DNA from: JAASSS01 sp021767745
GTDB taxonomy: Bacteria; Pseudomonadota; Gammaproteobacteria; UBA5335
NCBI GenBank assembly: GCA_034189165.1
Contig: JAXHVN010000024.1
Location: forward strand, 1-64,000
Direction of reading: 5' to 3'
Length of the DNA stretch: 64,000 nt
Shown: positions 21,213 to 30,326 of the stretch, one piece after another
Layout of the letters: every line of letters begins with the position of its first letter
Position numbering within the stretch: the stretch's first letter is position 1
Notes under the pieces: model-generated
What the model saw: only the letters and a program-made list of their open reading frames with translations
Database searches by the model: none
What the model was told of the DNA's origin: nothing
Made by a program: the position numbers and the translations under genes

Positions 21213-23999
21213 GTGCTGGGGCACCAGCGCGGCGGCATGGAGCGAATCTTTGCGACTGCACCCGGCGTCGTTCGGCTGGAGCTCAAACCCGACGGCGTGA
21301 TCGTGGGTGCCGATGGCCCCGTCGACAGGCTGTTCGCAGAGGCGCCAGAACAGCTGATCGGTCGGCCGCTGCAGACCTATCTGCCGGCGCTTGATCCGCG
21401 GGCGCTGGACGACCGCCTGGGCCTGCACGGGATGCTGCTCGTGCGGGCCGACGGCGTGCAGCGCGAGATACTCATCGCCGCCTGCCCCACGGCCGCGGGA
21501 TTCACCTGTTGCCTGCAGGATGTGTCGGCGACTCGCCGCGAGCTCAGCGCGCTGCGGGCGGTCGACCGTCGCTACCGCGATCTGCTGGCCAACAATCACT
21601 ACATGCTGTTCTGGCTGGATCGTTACGGCCGGATCGTGCGCCATCAGCGGGCCAATCCGCCCGTCACCGAATTCACCGACGATATCGTGCGCGGCCTCGA
21701 CTTCACCCAGATGGTGCTGCCCGAGGATCGGCCGACGGCGCAACAGGCCCTGCAGCAGGCGCTGCGTGGCGAGCACGTCAATCTGGAGTTGCGGGTCTAC
21801 GGTCGGGGTGGTGCGCCACGTTGGCTGCGTGCGACCAACGTGCCGATCTATGTCGGCGGCGAGATCAGCGGCGCCTTCGGCATCGCCCGGGACATCACGG
21901 AGGAACGGGCTGCCGGCACGGCGCTCGAGGAGCACCGGCGCCGGCTCGAGGATGCGCAGCGAATGGCGCATCTGGGGCACTGGGAGTATCGCCTGCGCGA
22001 TCGGGGGGGCATGACGGTGTCGGCCGAACTGCGGCGCATCCTCGGCTGGCGCGAAGAGGGCGAGGTGAGCTTCCGGCGGCTGCGGCGCAGCGTGCATCCA
22101 GCCGATCGCCCCGGCCTGGCTGCGGCACGCCGGCAGGCGCTGCAGTCGGCGCGACCGCTGCGCTACGAGCACCGCATCGTTCGCGAGGACGGTTCGGAGC
22201 GCTGGGTGGCGCAGCGTGTGGAGCTGCTGCTCGACGGGCAGGGCGAGCGGCAGGCCATCGCGGGCGTGGTGCAGGACATCACCCGGCGCAAGCATGCGGA
22301 GAACGAGCTGCGGCTGGCGGCGAGCGCGCTGGCCAACACCGCCGAGGCCGTCGTCATCAGCGATGCCTATCACCGGATCGTGTCGGTGAACGAGGCGGCG
22401 CTGCGCATCACCGGCTACGGCCGCGACGAGCTCATTGGCCGCAGCACCGCGATGCTGAGCGCCGATCGGCAGGAGACCGGGCGGATCCAGCAGCTGTGGG
22501 ACGAGGTGGCCGCCAACGACGTGTGGGAGGGCGAGGTTCACGGTCGGCGTCGCACCGGCGAGGTCTACCCCGCGTTGCTGAGCCTGACGGCGCTGCGCAA
22601 CGAAACCGGGCGGATCACGAACTTCGTCACCGTCTACAACGACATCTCCCAGCACAAGTCGCTGGAGGCCAGGCTCGATTACCTGTCGAACTACGATGAG
22701 CTGACCGGCCTGTCCAACCGGGCGGCTGCCAACGAGCAGCTCGAGCATCTGCTGCGCAATGCCGAGCGTCGGGGCGATGTCGTCGGCGTGCTCGTCATCG
22801 ACGTGAACGATTTCAAGAACGTCAACGATTCGCTCGGCCACAGCGTGGGCGATCAGGTCCTGCAGCAGATGGCGCAGCGCTTCCGCGCGACCGTCGACCC
22901 CAAGGACACGCTCGCCCGCCCCGGCGGGGACGAGTTCATCGTGCTCACCACCGGGGTGCGGCGCCCGGCGCAGACGGCATTGCTGGCGCAGCAGCTGCTG
23001 GAGTCGCTGGACGAGGCCTTCGAGGTGGGTGGGCAGCGGCTCTTCCTTGATGCCAGCATCGGTATCAGCTGTTATCCCGGCGACGGTCACGAGGCGACCA
23101 CACTGTTCCGCAACGCCGATGCGGCCATGTATCAGGCGAAGCGGCAGAAGGCCGGTAGCTACTGCTTCTTTTCGCCGGAGATGAGTGCGCAGGCCATCTC
23201 CAACCTCGTGCTCGCCAACGATCTGCGCAGCGGTTTGACGCAGGGCCAGTTCGTGCTGGAGTACCAGCCGATCGTGGACCTGCCCACGCGCCGGGTGACC
23301 GGGGCGGAGGCGCTGCTGCGCTGGGATCATCCCGAGCGGGGCCGCGTGATGCCGGATCAGTTCATCAGTCTCGCCGAGCAAAGCGGCTTCATCATCCCGC
23401 TCGGCTACTGGGTCTTGCGCACGGCCTGCCAGACGCTGCACGACTGGCAGCAGAAGCACCCGCACGAGTTGCGGATCTCGGTCAACCTGTCGCCGACACA
23501 GTTCCAGGATCCTTCGCTGTGCGATCGCCTGCAGGAGATCCTGGACGAGACCGGCGCGGATCCACGCCGACTGGTGATCGAGGTCACGGAAAGCGCCGTC
23601 ATGACCGGCCCGGCGCGGGTGGAGCAGACCCTGCGGCGTCTGCACGAAGTCGGCATACGCGTAGCGATCGACGACTTCGGCACGGGCTACTCCTCGCTGA
23701 GCCACCTGAAGTATTTCCCGTTCGACTACCTCAAGATCGATCGCTGTTTCATCGCCGACGTCCCCACGCAGAGCGATGATGTGGCCATCGTCGAGGCCAT
23801 CATCGCCATGGGCCGGCGGCTCGGCCTGCAACTGGTGGCCGAGGGCGTGGAGACGGAGGCGCAGCTGACGTTCCTGCAGGCGCGCCGGTGCCAGGAAGGG
23901 CAGGGCTATCTGTTCGCCCGGTCCCTGCCGATCGCCGACTTCGCGGCGCTGCTGCAGGCAGGGGGGCGCATCGCCGCGCCGGATGTGCAGCCGTCATGA
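21213..23999 (+). CDS. PAS-domain diguanylate cyclase / cyclic-di-GMP phosphodiesterase
   Basis: This 928-aa protein has PAS/PAC sensor segments through about residue 490 (pieces ending IARDITEERAA, GVVQDITRRKHAE and TVYNDISQHKS), then GGDEF, then EAL. The cyclase signature GGDEF is intact at 571-575. The phosphodiesterase has EAL at 699-701, TQFQ, EVTES, DDFGTGYSSL and AEGVET, all expected catalytic and metal-binding parts. Both activities could therefore work, controlling cyclic-di-GMP in response to a signal or redox state read by PAS. No membrane segments are seen, so it is cytoplasmic. The GTG start has AGGAG at 21204-21208. An ATG at 21237 is the alternative. Confidence 0.93.
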   Translation: MLGHQRGGMERIFATAPGVVRLELKPDGVIVGADGPVDRLFAEAPEQLIGRPLQTYLPALDPRALDDRLGLHGMLLVRADGVQREILIAACPTAAGFTCCLQDVSATRRELSALRAVDRRYRDLLANNHYMLFWLDRYGRIVRHQRANPPVTEFTDDIVRGLDFTQMVLPEDRPTAQQALQQALRGEHVNLELRVYGRGGAPRWLRATNVPIYVGGEISGAFGIARDITEERAAGTALEEHRRRLEDAQRMAHLGHWEYRLRDRGGMTVSAELRRILGWREEGEVSFRRLRRSVHPADRPGLAAARRQALQSARPLRYEHRIVREDGSERWVAQRVELLLDGQGERQAIAGVVQDITRRKHAENELRLAASALANTAEAVVISDAYHRIVSVNEAALRITGYGRDELIGRSTAMLSADRQETGRIQQLWDEVAANDVWEGEVHGRRRTGEVYPALLSLTALRNETGRITNFVTVYNDISQHKSLEARLDYLSNYDELTGLSNRAAANEQLEHLLRNAERRGDVVGVLVIDVNDFKNVNDSLGHSVGDQVLQQMAQRFRATVDPKDTLARPGGDEFIVLTTGVRRPAQTALLAQQLLESLDEAFEVGGQRLFLDASIGISCYPGDGHEATTLFRNADAAMYQAKRQKAGSYCFFSPEMSAQAISNLVLANDLRSGLTQGQFVLEYQPIVDLPTRRVTGAEALLRWDHPERGRVMPDQFISLAEQSGFIIPLGYWVLRTACQTLHDWQQKHPHELRISVNLSPTQFQDPSLCDRLQEILDETGADPRRLVIEVTESAVMTGPARVEQTLRRLHEVGIRVAIDDFGTGYSSLSHLKYFPFDYLKIDRCFIADVPTQSDDVAIVEAIIAMGRRLGLQLVAEGVETEAQLTFLQARRCQEGQGYLFARSLPIADFAALLQAGGRIAAPDVQPS

Positions 24000-24011
24000 G
24001 CCGGCATTGCC

Positions 24012-24548
24012 TCAGGGGTTGAGGCTGCGCCAGATCTCCTCGTGGAGGCGGCGGACGGCCTCGCTGGCCAGCACGAAGCGGATGCACTGAATCGAGTGCA
24101 ACTGCGGCATCGAGGCTGCGATGCTGCCGAGCGCGATTTCCGTGGCGGCCTCGACGGGATAGCCGAAAGCGCCGGTCGACAGCGCCGGGAAGGCGATCGA
24201 GCCCAGTCCCTCCGCCTCGGCCAGTCGCAGCGCCTCGCGGTAGCATTGCGCAAGCAAATGGGCCGCCGGGCGGTCTCTTCCATAGACGGGGCCAAGACAG
24301 TGGATCACGCGCCGATTCGGCAGGCCGAAGGCATCGGTGATCACCGCCTGCCCCGGCGCCAGCGGGGCGTGCGGTCGGCAGGCGGCGGCCAGCGCCGGTC
24401 CGGCCACCCGATGCAGGGCGCCGGCCACGCCGCCGCCCGGACCCAGCGCGGCATTGGCGGCGTTGACCACCGCATCCATGTCCGGCTGGGCAGCGATGTC
24501 GCCGCGGACGAACTCCACTCGCCCCGTGCCGGTCTGATTCCGATTCAT
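24012..24548 (-). CDS. Macrodomain protein (ADP-ribose or O-acetyl-ADP-ribose hydrolase)
   Basis: The 178-aa protein is a single macrodomain of the MacroD/YmdB type. The adenosine-binding Asp is in RGDIAAQ, the catalytic loop is VVNAANAALGPGGGVAGALHRVAG (here cited by its ends, residues 27-50), and the phosphate-binding loop is FPALSTGAFGYP. Such enzymes remove ADP-ribose from proteins or deacetylate O-acetyl-ADP-ribose. It is soluble. It is convergent with the cyclic-di-GMP gene and divergent from msrP, with only 21 bases between the macrodomain and msrP start codons. Confidence 0.9.
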   Translation of the reverse strand: MNRNQTGTGRVEFVRGDIAAQPDMDAVVNAANAALGPGGGVAGALHRVAGPALAAACRPHAPLAPGQAVITDAFGLPNRRVIHCLGPVYGRDRPAAHLLAQCYREALRLAEAEGLGSIAFPALSTGAFGYPVEAATEIALGSIAASMPQLHSIQCIRFVLASEAVRRLHEEIWRSLNP

Positions 24549-24569
24549 GCAGTTACGGTCGAAAGCGTC

Positions 24570-25532
24570 ATGTTGATCCGAACCCGCGATACGTCCGCCC
24601 CGGCGGCCAGTGAGATCACGCCCGAGCCCATCTACCGGGACCGGCGGCGCTTCCTGCGTCAGGCCGGTCAGTTCGCGGTGGCCGGCGCCGCGGCGGGCTG
24701 GCTGCGCACCGTACCGGCCGGCGTGACCGACGTGCTGGATCTAGAGAGTGCGCCGCGGCGGGCGAAGTTCAGCACCGATGAGCCGCTGACGGCGGAGGAT
24801 TCGGTCACCACCTACAACAACTTCTACGAATTCGGCACCGGCAAGACCGACCCGGCGCAGTACGCCGACGCGCTGGTGACCGAGCCGTGGTCGGTGACCG
24901 TGGCCGGCGCCTGCGAGAAGCCCGGCACCTACGCCTTGGAGGATGTGCTGCGCGGACTGGCGCCGGAGGAGCGGATCTACCGGCTGCGCTGCGTCGAGGG
25001 CTGGTCGATGGTCATCCCCTGGCTCGGCGTGCCGCTAGCCGCGCTGCTCAAGCGCTATCAGCCCACCTCGGCTGCCCGCTACGTCGCCTTCCAGACGCTG
25101 TATGACCCTGACCAGATGCGTGGCCAGCGCCGGTCGGTGCTGGAGTGGCCCTACCGGGAGGGCCTGCGCATGGACGAAGCCATGCATCCGTTGACGATCA
25201 TGGCCGTGGGCCTCTACGGCAAGCCGCTGCCGAACCAGAATGGGGCGCCGCTGCGGCTCGTCGTGCCGTGGAAATACGGCTTCAAGAGCATCAAGTCGAT
25301 CGTGCGCATTGAGTTCACCGAGACCGAGCCGCCGACCACCTGGAACATGATGGCGCCGCGCGAATACGGCTTCTATGCCAACGTCAATCCGCAGGTCGAT
25401 CACCCGCGGTGGAGCCAGTCGCGGGAGCGACGCATCGGCAAGCTGTTCCGGCAGGACACCCTGATGTTCAACGGTTATGGCGAGCAGGTGGCCAGCCTCT
25501 ACCGCGGCCTCGACCTGCGCCGAAACTACTGA
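24570..25532 (+). CDS. msrP: Protein-methionine-sulfoxide reductase, molybdopterin subunit
   Basis: The 320-aa product is MsrP (YedY), which repairs oxidised methionine in periplasmic proteins. The twin-arginine signal is DRRRFLRQAG (residues 24-33), placing export by Tat after cofactor insertion. The molybdenum ligand is Cys141 in YRLRCVEGWSM. FNGYGEQVASLYRGLDLRRNY at the end, including the GLD-LRRNY close, is typical. The chosen ATG at 24570 is the last start that keeps the Tat signal near the N-terminus. The open frame reaches far upstream but overlaps the macrodomain gene. The msrQ gene follows by 8 bases. Confidence 0.95.
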   Translation: MLIRTRDTSAPAASEITPEPIYRDRRRFLRQAGQFAVAGAAAGWLRTVPAGVTDVLDLESAPRRAKFSTDEPLTAEDSVTTYNNFYEFGTGKTDPAQYADALVTEPWSVTVAGACEKPGTYALEDVLRGLAPEERIYRLRCVEGWSMVIPWLGVPLAALLKRYQPTSAARYVAFQTLYDPDQMRGQRRSVLEWPYREGLRMDEAMHPLTIMAVGLYGKPLPNQNGAPLRLVVPWKYGFKSIKSIVRIEFTETEPPTTWNMMAPREYGFYANVNPQVDHPRWSQSRERRIGKLFRQDTLMFNGYGEQVASLYRGLDLRRNY

Positions 25533-25540
25533 GCCGCCTC

Positions 25541-26155
25541 GTGGACGATCGCCTGTTGCGCTACGGCCTCAAGCCGGTGGTGTTCATGCTGCTGCTGCTG
25601 CCGGCGGCACTGCTCCTCGCCGGCCTGCTCCGCGGCACGCTCGGCGCCGATCCTGTCGCGACCCTGCTCTGGCAGACCGGTCTATGGGCGCTGCGATTGC
25701 TGCTGGCCTCGCTTGCCGTGACGCCGCTGCAGCGGCTAACCGGCTGGCGCTGGCCGATCCGCTGGCGCCGCCAGCTCGGCCTGTTCGCGTTCTTCTACGC
25801 CTGCCTGCATCTGGCCGTGTATGCCGTGTTCGATCGCTCGCTCGATCTGGCTGCAGTATGGGAGGACATCGTCGAGCGACCGTTCATCACCGTCGGCGCG
25901 CTCGCCTTCCTGCTGCTGGTGCCGCTGGCGGCGACCTCCACCCGAGGCGCTGTGCGCCGGTTGGGGCCGCGGTGGCAGCAGTTGCATCGGCTGGTGTATC
26001 TGGCCGCCGGCCTGGCCGTGCTGCACTACCTGTGGCTGGTGAAGGCCGATCTGCGGCCGCCGCTGATCTATGCGGGAATCCTGGCCGTGCTGCTGCTGTT
26101 GCGCCTGCCCTTGCCGCTGCCGTGGCGGCGCCGGCTCGGCCCGGCTAGCGGCTGA
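25541..26155 (+). CDS. msrQ: MsrQ heme-binding membrane subunit of MsrPQ
   Basis: The 204-aa membrane protein has about six helices and belongs to the ferric reductase-like domain family (YedZ/MsrQ). It brings electrons from the quinone pool or a flavin reductase across the inner membrane to MsrP. Heme ligands are the His residues in YACLHLAVYAVFD and QLHRLVYLAAGLAVLHYLW. A GTG at 25541 is chosen, right after the msrP stop. The stop codon region overlaps that of ppnN by 11 bases on the other strand. Confidence 0.93.
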   Translation: MDDRLLRYGLKPVVFMLLLLPAALLLAGLLRGTLGADPVATLLWQTGLWALRLLLASLAVTPLQRLTGWRWPIRWRRQLGLFAFFYACLHLAVYAVFDRSLDLAAVWEDIVERPFITVGALAFLLLVPLAATSTRGAVRRLGPRWQQLHRLVYLAAGLAVLHYLWLVKADLRPPLIYAGILAVLLLLRLPLPLPWRRRLGPASG

Positions 26156-27554
26156 GGCGGTAGCAGGGGCTGTAGCTCTGGCCGGGCAGGCGCATGCGCT
26201 GTTCGGCGACGAAGCCGGTGAGCAGCTCGTCGAGCGCTGCCATCAGCGCCGGCTCGCCCTGCATCTCGAAGGGCCCGTGCGCCTCGATGGCGCGCAACCC
26301 GGCATCTTTCACGTTGCCGGCGACGATGCCGGAGAACGCCCGCCGCAGGTTGGCCGCCAGCTGGTGCAGTGGCTGGTCCCGGTGCAATGCCAGCGCCGCC
26401 ATGGTCTCGTGCGTCGGCTCGAAGGGCTGCTGGAACTCCGGTTCGATCTGCAGCAGCCAGTTGAAGTGGAAGGCATCGCGCCGGGCGATGCGGAACTTGC
26501 GTACCGCATCCACACCGTTGGCCATCGCGCGGGCGACGGCTGCCGGGTCATCGACGATGATCTGATACTGCGCCTGTGCCTCGGCGCCGAGCGTCAGGCC
26601 GATGAACCGGTCCAGCCGCCGGAAGTAGTCGGCGCTGTCGGCCGGGCCGGTGAGTACCAGCGGGAAGGGCATCTCGGCGTTGGCCGGGTTCAGCCGCAGG
26701 CCGAGCAGGAACAGCAGCTCTTCCATCGTGCCCACGCCGCCCGGGAAGACGATCAGGCCGTGGCTGAGCCGGACGAACGCTTCCAGGCGCTTTTCCATGT
26801 CCGGCATGATCACCAGCCGGTTGACGATCGGATTCGGCGGCTCGGCGGCAATGATGCCCGGCTCGCTGATGCCGATATAGCGGCCGTTGCGACGGCGCTG
26901 CTTGGCGTGGCCGATGGTGGCGCCCTTCATCGGCCCCTTCATCGCGCCCGGGCCGCAGCCGGTACAGACATCGAGCTCCCGCAGGCCGAGCTGGTGGCCG
27001 ACCTCCTTGGAATAGTCGTATTCGTGCCGTGCGATGGCGTGGCCGCCCCAGCACACCACCAGGTTCGGCGTTTGCCCCGCCTCCAGCAGCTCGGCGTTGC
27101 GCAGAATGTGGAAGACGGCGTTGGTGATGCCGCTGCCGGTGTCGAGGTCGTACTTCGGATTGCGCTGCACCTCGTTGCCGACGTAGACGATGTCGCGCAG
27201 CACGGCGGAGAGGTGATCGCGAATGCCGGCGATGATCCGCCCGTCGACGAAGGCCGTGGCCGGCGCATTGCGCAGCTGCAGGCGAATGCCACGCTCGGCC
27301 GTGAGCACCTCGATGTCGAAGTCGGCGTGCTGCGCGAGCACGTGCCGGCTGTCGTCACTGGTGGAGCCGGTGGTCAGCACCGCCAGGGCGCAGCGTCGCA
27401 GCAGCTCGTGCATGCCGCCGCGGGCGGTTCGATCCAGGCTGCGCACCTCGTCGCGCGAGAGCAGTTCGAGATGGCCGCTGGGCGTGAGCGTCGCATCCAG
27501 CGTGGCGCCGGGGGATGGCGAAAGACCGGTGGGGCGGGCTGCGGGTGCGGACAT
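26145..27554 (-). CDS. ppnN: Pyrimidine/purine 5'-nucleotide nucleosidase
   Basis: The 469-aa product matches PpnN (YgdH), the LOG-type Rossmann-fold nucleosidase that splits nucleoside 5'-monophosphates into base and ribose 5-phosphate. In E. coli it is stimulated by (p)ppGpp. The active-site block PGGVGTMEE lies in the middle, together with the nucleotide-binding CTGCGPGAMKGPMKGA. N- and C-terminal extensions around the LOG core fit the long PpnN form rather than the short cytokinin-type LOG. The ATG at 27554 is chosen because the frame upstream has no ribosome site. Cytoplasmic. Confidence 0.92.
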   Translation of the reverse strand: MSAPAARPTGLSPSPGATLDATLTPSGHLELLSRDEVRSLDRTARGGMHELLRRCALAVLTTGSTSDDSRHVLAQHADFDIEVLTAERGIRLQLRNAPATAFVDGRIIAGIRDHLSAVLRDIVYVGNEVQRNPKYDLDTGSGITNAVFHILRNAELLEAGQTPNLVVCWGGHAIARHEYDYSKEVGHQLGLRELDVCTGCGPGAMKGPMKGATIGHAKQRRRNGRYIGISEPGIIAAEPPNPIVNRLVIMPDMEKRLEAFVRLSHGLIVFPGGVGTMEELLFLLGLRLNPANAEMPFPLVLTGPADSADYFRRLDRFIGLTLGAEAQAQYQIIVDDPAAVARAMANGVDAVRKFRIARRDAFHFNWLLQIEPEFQQPFEPTHETMAALALHRDQPLHQLAANLRRAFSGIVAGNVKDAGLRAIEAHGPFEMQGEPALMAALDELLTGFVAEQRMRLPGQSYSPCYRLSR

Positions 27555-27705
27555 AGGCGCGAGGGTGAACAGGGGAAGCCGACTAGTGTAGCGGAGCGCG
27601 CGCCACCGCGTCGTCTTGCTGCGCCAGCCACCGCAGGTTATTGTCCGTTCTGGAAAACTTCTGCTGCCGGCCCTTTCACGGGCAGGGCGCTCGTCGGACT
27701 CTCCC

Positions 27706-28326
27706 GTGGAAGAAACCACCGTCATCAAGGCCTACGATCGTCTTGCCCGCGGCTACGATCATCTGTTCGGCCCGATCTTCAATCCCGGCCGGCGGCGCAT
27801 CATCGAGCGCATGGGCTGCCAGGGCGGCGAGCGTGTGCTGGAGGTCGGTGTGGGCACGGGGCTATCGCTGCCCTACTACCCGCAGGACACTGCGGTGGTC
27901 GGCATCGATGTGTCCGACAAGATGCTCGCCGTGGCGCGCGAGCGCGTCGCCCGACAGGGCCTGGACAACGTCGCGCTGCATCGCATGGATGCGCAGGCCA
28001 TGGCGTTCGAGGACGACAGCTTCGATACGGTCGTGGCGATGTACGTCGCCTCGGTGGTGCCCGACGATGCCCGCATGAGCGCGGAGATGCGCCGCGTCTG
28101 CCGGCCGGGGGGTGACCTCTTCGTGGTCAACCACTTCACTCACCACAACCGCCATGTGCGGCGACTGGAACGGCTGGTGACGCGGGCCACGCCCTTCCTC
28201 GGCTTCGATGCCGATTTCCCGCTCGAACCGTTCCTGCAGCGGGCGGGCTTTCGGGTGCTGACGATCGAGCCGGTGAACCTCGGTGGCTATTGGTCGCTGA
28301 TCCACGCCCGCAACGAGGCCGCCTGA
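27706..28326 (+). CDS. Class I methyltransferase (phosphatidylethanolamine N-methyltransferase-like)
   Basis: From a GTG at 27706 the product has 206 aa. The Rossmann SAM-binding motif I is VLEVGVGTGLSLP, motif II is VGIDVSDKML, and DSFDTVVAMYVASVVPD follows as motif IV. The opening YDRLARGYDHLFGPIFNPGRR and the overall size resemble the soluble Pmt family that makes phosphatidylcholine from phosphatidylethanolamine, but many UbiE-like methyltransferases look alike, so the substrate is tentative. The start is weakly supported because no good ribosome site is visible. Confidence 0.75.
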   Translation: MEETTVIKAYDRLARGYDHLFGPIFNPGRRRIIERMGCQGGERVLEVGVGTGLSLPYYPQDTAVVGIDVSDKMLAVARERVARQGLDNVALHRMDAQAMAFEDDSFDTVVAMYVASVVPDDARMSAEMRRVCRPGGDLFVVNHFTHHNRHVRRLERLVTRATPFLGFDADFPLEPFLQRAGFRVLTIEPVNLGGYWSLIHARNEAA

Positions 28327-28360
28327 ACCGCACGCGGGACGCGGGCCGGCGGAGTCTGAG

Positions 28361-30040
28361 GTGATTCCGGCGTGGTGGTTGGCGCTGCTGGGCGGCGTCG
28401 TGTTCTGGGCCGGCTGGCACTGGTATTCGCGTTACCTGGCGGTGCGTGTCTTTCGCCTGGATGCCGCGCTGGCGACCCCGGCGCACCGCTATCGAGACGA
28501 TCTCGACTTCCTGCCGACCCATCGTTTCGTGCTCTGGGGTCATCACTTCACCTCGGTCGCCGGGGCCGCGCCGATCATCGGGCCGGCGATCGCCATCATC
28601 TGGGGCTGGCTGCCGGCCTTTCTGTGGATCCTGTTCGGGACCGTGTTCATCGCCGGCATCCATGACTTCGGCACGCTGTGGGCCTCGGTGCGTCACGAAG
28701 GCCGGTCCATGGGCGCGCTGACGCGCCAGGCGGTCGGCCCGCGCGCCCGCACGCTGTTCCTGTTCATCATCTTCTTCCTGCTGCTGATGGTGAACGCCGT
28801 GTTCGCGGTGGCGATCGCCACCCTGTTCATCAGGTTTCCCGCCGCGGTGCTGCCCTACTGGCTGCAGATCCCCATCGCTATCGCCATCGGCGTGCTGGTG
28901 TATCGCCGTGGCGTGGCCGTGCTGCCGCTGGCACTGCTGGGCCTGGCGCTGTTGCTGGGTCTGATCGGCGTTGGTGTGTGGCTGCCGGTGGCGCTGCCGA
29001 GTGCGGGGCTGGGCGTGCCGGCAAGTGCCTGGTGGGTGCTCCTGATGCTGGCGTACGGCGCGATTGCCTCGCGTCTGCCGGTCTGGCTGCTGCTGCAGCC
29101 GCGGGATTTTCTCAACGCGCACATGCTCTTTGCCGTGCTGGCGCTTTTGTACCTCGGTATCTTCATCAGTGGCGCGACGGTGGCGGCGCCGGCGCTGAAC
29201 ACGCCGCCGGCCGGTACGCCCCCCCTGTGGCCGCTGCTGTTCGTCACCGTTGCCTGTGGCGCGATCAGCGGCTTTCACGGCCTGGTCAGCTCCGGCACGT
29301 CGTCCAAGCAGCTGGACCGGGAGACCGATGCCCGTTTCGTCGGCTATCTCGGCGCCACGGGCGAGGGTCTGCTGGCGCTGGCAGCCCTGCTGGCGACCGC
29401 CGCGGGGCTGGGTGGGCTCGACGCCTGGCAGGGGCACTACGACAGCTGGGCGCAGGTGAGCAGCGGCGGCATCGCAGCCTTCGTCACCGGCGCCGGCAAT
29501 CTCCTGAGTGCGCTGGGATTGCCGCCGGTCGTCGGCACCACGGCGGTGGCCATCATGGTAGTGGCCTTCGCAGCCACCACGCTCGACACCTCGATGCGCC
29601 TGCAGCGCTTCATCCTCGCCGAAATCGGCGCGGAATACCGGTTGCCGGCGCTGCAGAATGCCAATCTCGCCACGGTCGTGACCTTCGTGTCCTGCGCCGC
29701 GCTCGCGTTCCTGGCCGACCCCGCCAATCCCGGCGGCGGCGGCATGGTGCTCTGGCCGCTGTTCGGCACCACCAACCAGCTCACTGCCGGCCTCTCGTTG
29801 CTGGTGCTGACGCTGCTGCTCCGTCAGCTGGGACGCAATTACCTGCTCACGCTGGTCCCGTTCGTCTTCGTCGCCACGATCACCGCCTGGAGCATGTGCC
29901 TGAACGTGCTCGGCTTCGTGGCGGCCGGCAATGGCCTGCTGGTCGTGATTGGCGTGCTGATCCTCATCCTCAATCTCTGGCTGCTGGCCGAGGGGCTGAT
30001 CGCCCTGCGACAGCAGCCGGCGGCGCCGGTGCGGGGGTAG
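28361..30040 (+). CDS. cstA: CstA-family peptide/pyruvate transporter
   Basis: The 559-aa protein has about 15 hydrophobic helices and the CstA signatures: DFLPTHRFVLWGHHFTSVAG near residue 50, HDFGTLWASVRH, FHGLVSSGTSSKQ and TLDTSMRLQR. CstA proteins take up peptides or pyruvate across the inner membrane during carbon starvation. This shorter version (E. coli CstA is about 700 aa) is the type found next to a CC-ending small protein and an ArsA-like ATPase. The GTG start has a GGAG upstream. The CC-ending gene starts 4 bases after the stop. Confidence 0.9.
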   Translation: MIPAWWLALLGGVVFWAGWHWYSRYLAVRVFRLDAALATPAHRYRDDLDFLPTHRFVLWGHHFTSVAGAAPIIGPAIAIIWGWLPAFLWILFGTVFIAGIHDFGTLWASVRHEGRSMGALTRQAVGPRARTLFLFIIFFLLLMVNAVFAVAIATLFIRFPAAVLPYWLQIPIAIAIGVLVYRRGVAVLPLALLGLALLLGLIGVGVWLPVALPSAGLGVPASAWWVLLMLAYGAIASRLPVWLLLQPRDFLNAHMLFAVLALLYLGIFISGATVAAPALNTPPAGTPPLWPLLFVTVACGAISGFHGLVSSGTSSKQLDRETDARFVGYLGATGEGLLALAALLATAAGLGGLDAWQGHYDSWAQVSSGGIAAFVTGAGNLLSALGLPPVVGTTAVAIMVVAFAATTLDTSMRLQRFILAEIGAEYRLPALQNANLATVVTFVSCAALAFLADPANPGGGGMVLWPLFGTTNQLTAGLSLLVLTLLLRQLGRNYLLTLVPFVFVATITAWSMCLNVLGFVAAGNGLLVVIGVLILILNLWLLAEGLIALRQQPAAPVRG

Positions 30041-30044
30041 TCCG

Positions 30045-30326
30045 GTGCGCCGGCCCAGGGCTTGGGCGCCAGCCCGGTGGCTGGCCGGCCTCGCCCGTGC
30101 CTACTCACGTTTCTATGGCCACTCAGCGGCGGCGCATCAGGCTCGTCAGCGCCAGCAGGAGGAGGATTTCCTTCGCGTGCTGCTCATCGGTCAGGCGCTG
30201 GGGATTCCCGATCCGGCCGCGTTCTACTGCCTCGAGTTGATGCCCTACCTGCTCGAGGACTATCACGCCTGGCATCGCCGGGTCGGCCTCGAGCGTGCCC
30301 CGCCCGACGGGTTCCGGTGCTGTTGA
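30045..30326 (+). CDS. Small CstA-associated protein ending in Cys-Cys ('cory-CC-star'-like)
   Basis: This 93-aa protein has a basic N-terminus, a central helix pair and a C-terminus that stops immediately after two cysteines (FRCC). From memory it fits a small family described as ending in CC-stop and encoded beside CstA and an ArsA-like ATPase. Both neighbours are present. The two terminal cysteines look suited to metal or thiol chemistry or a lipid or ATPase client handshake, all inference. The ArsA-like gene starts within its last codons (10-base overlap), so the proteins should be made together. Confidence 0.7.
   Translation: MRRPRAWAPARWLAGLARAYSRFYGHSAAAHQARQRQQEEDFLRVLLIGQALGIPDPAAFYCLELMPYLLEDYHAWHRRVGLERAPPDGFRCC

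Noticed and set aside
21210..23831. An 873-codon minus-strand open frame
   Set aside because: It is antisense to the PAS-GGDEF-EAL gene, whose domains are intact.
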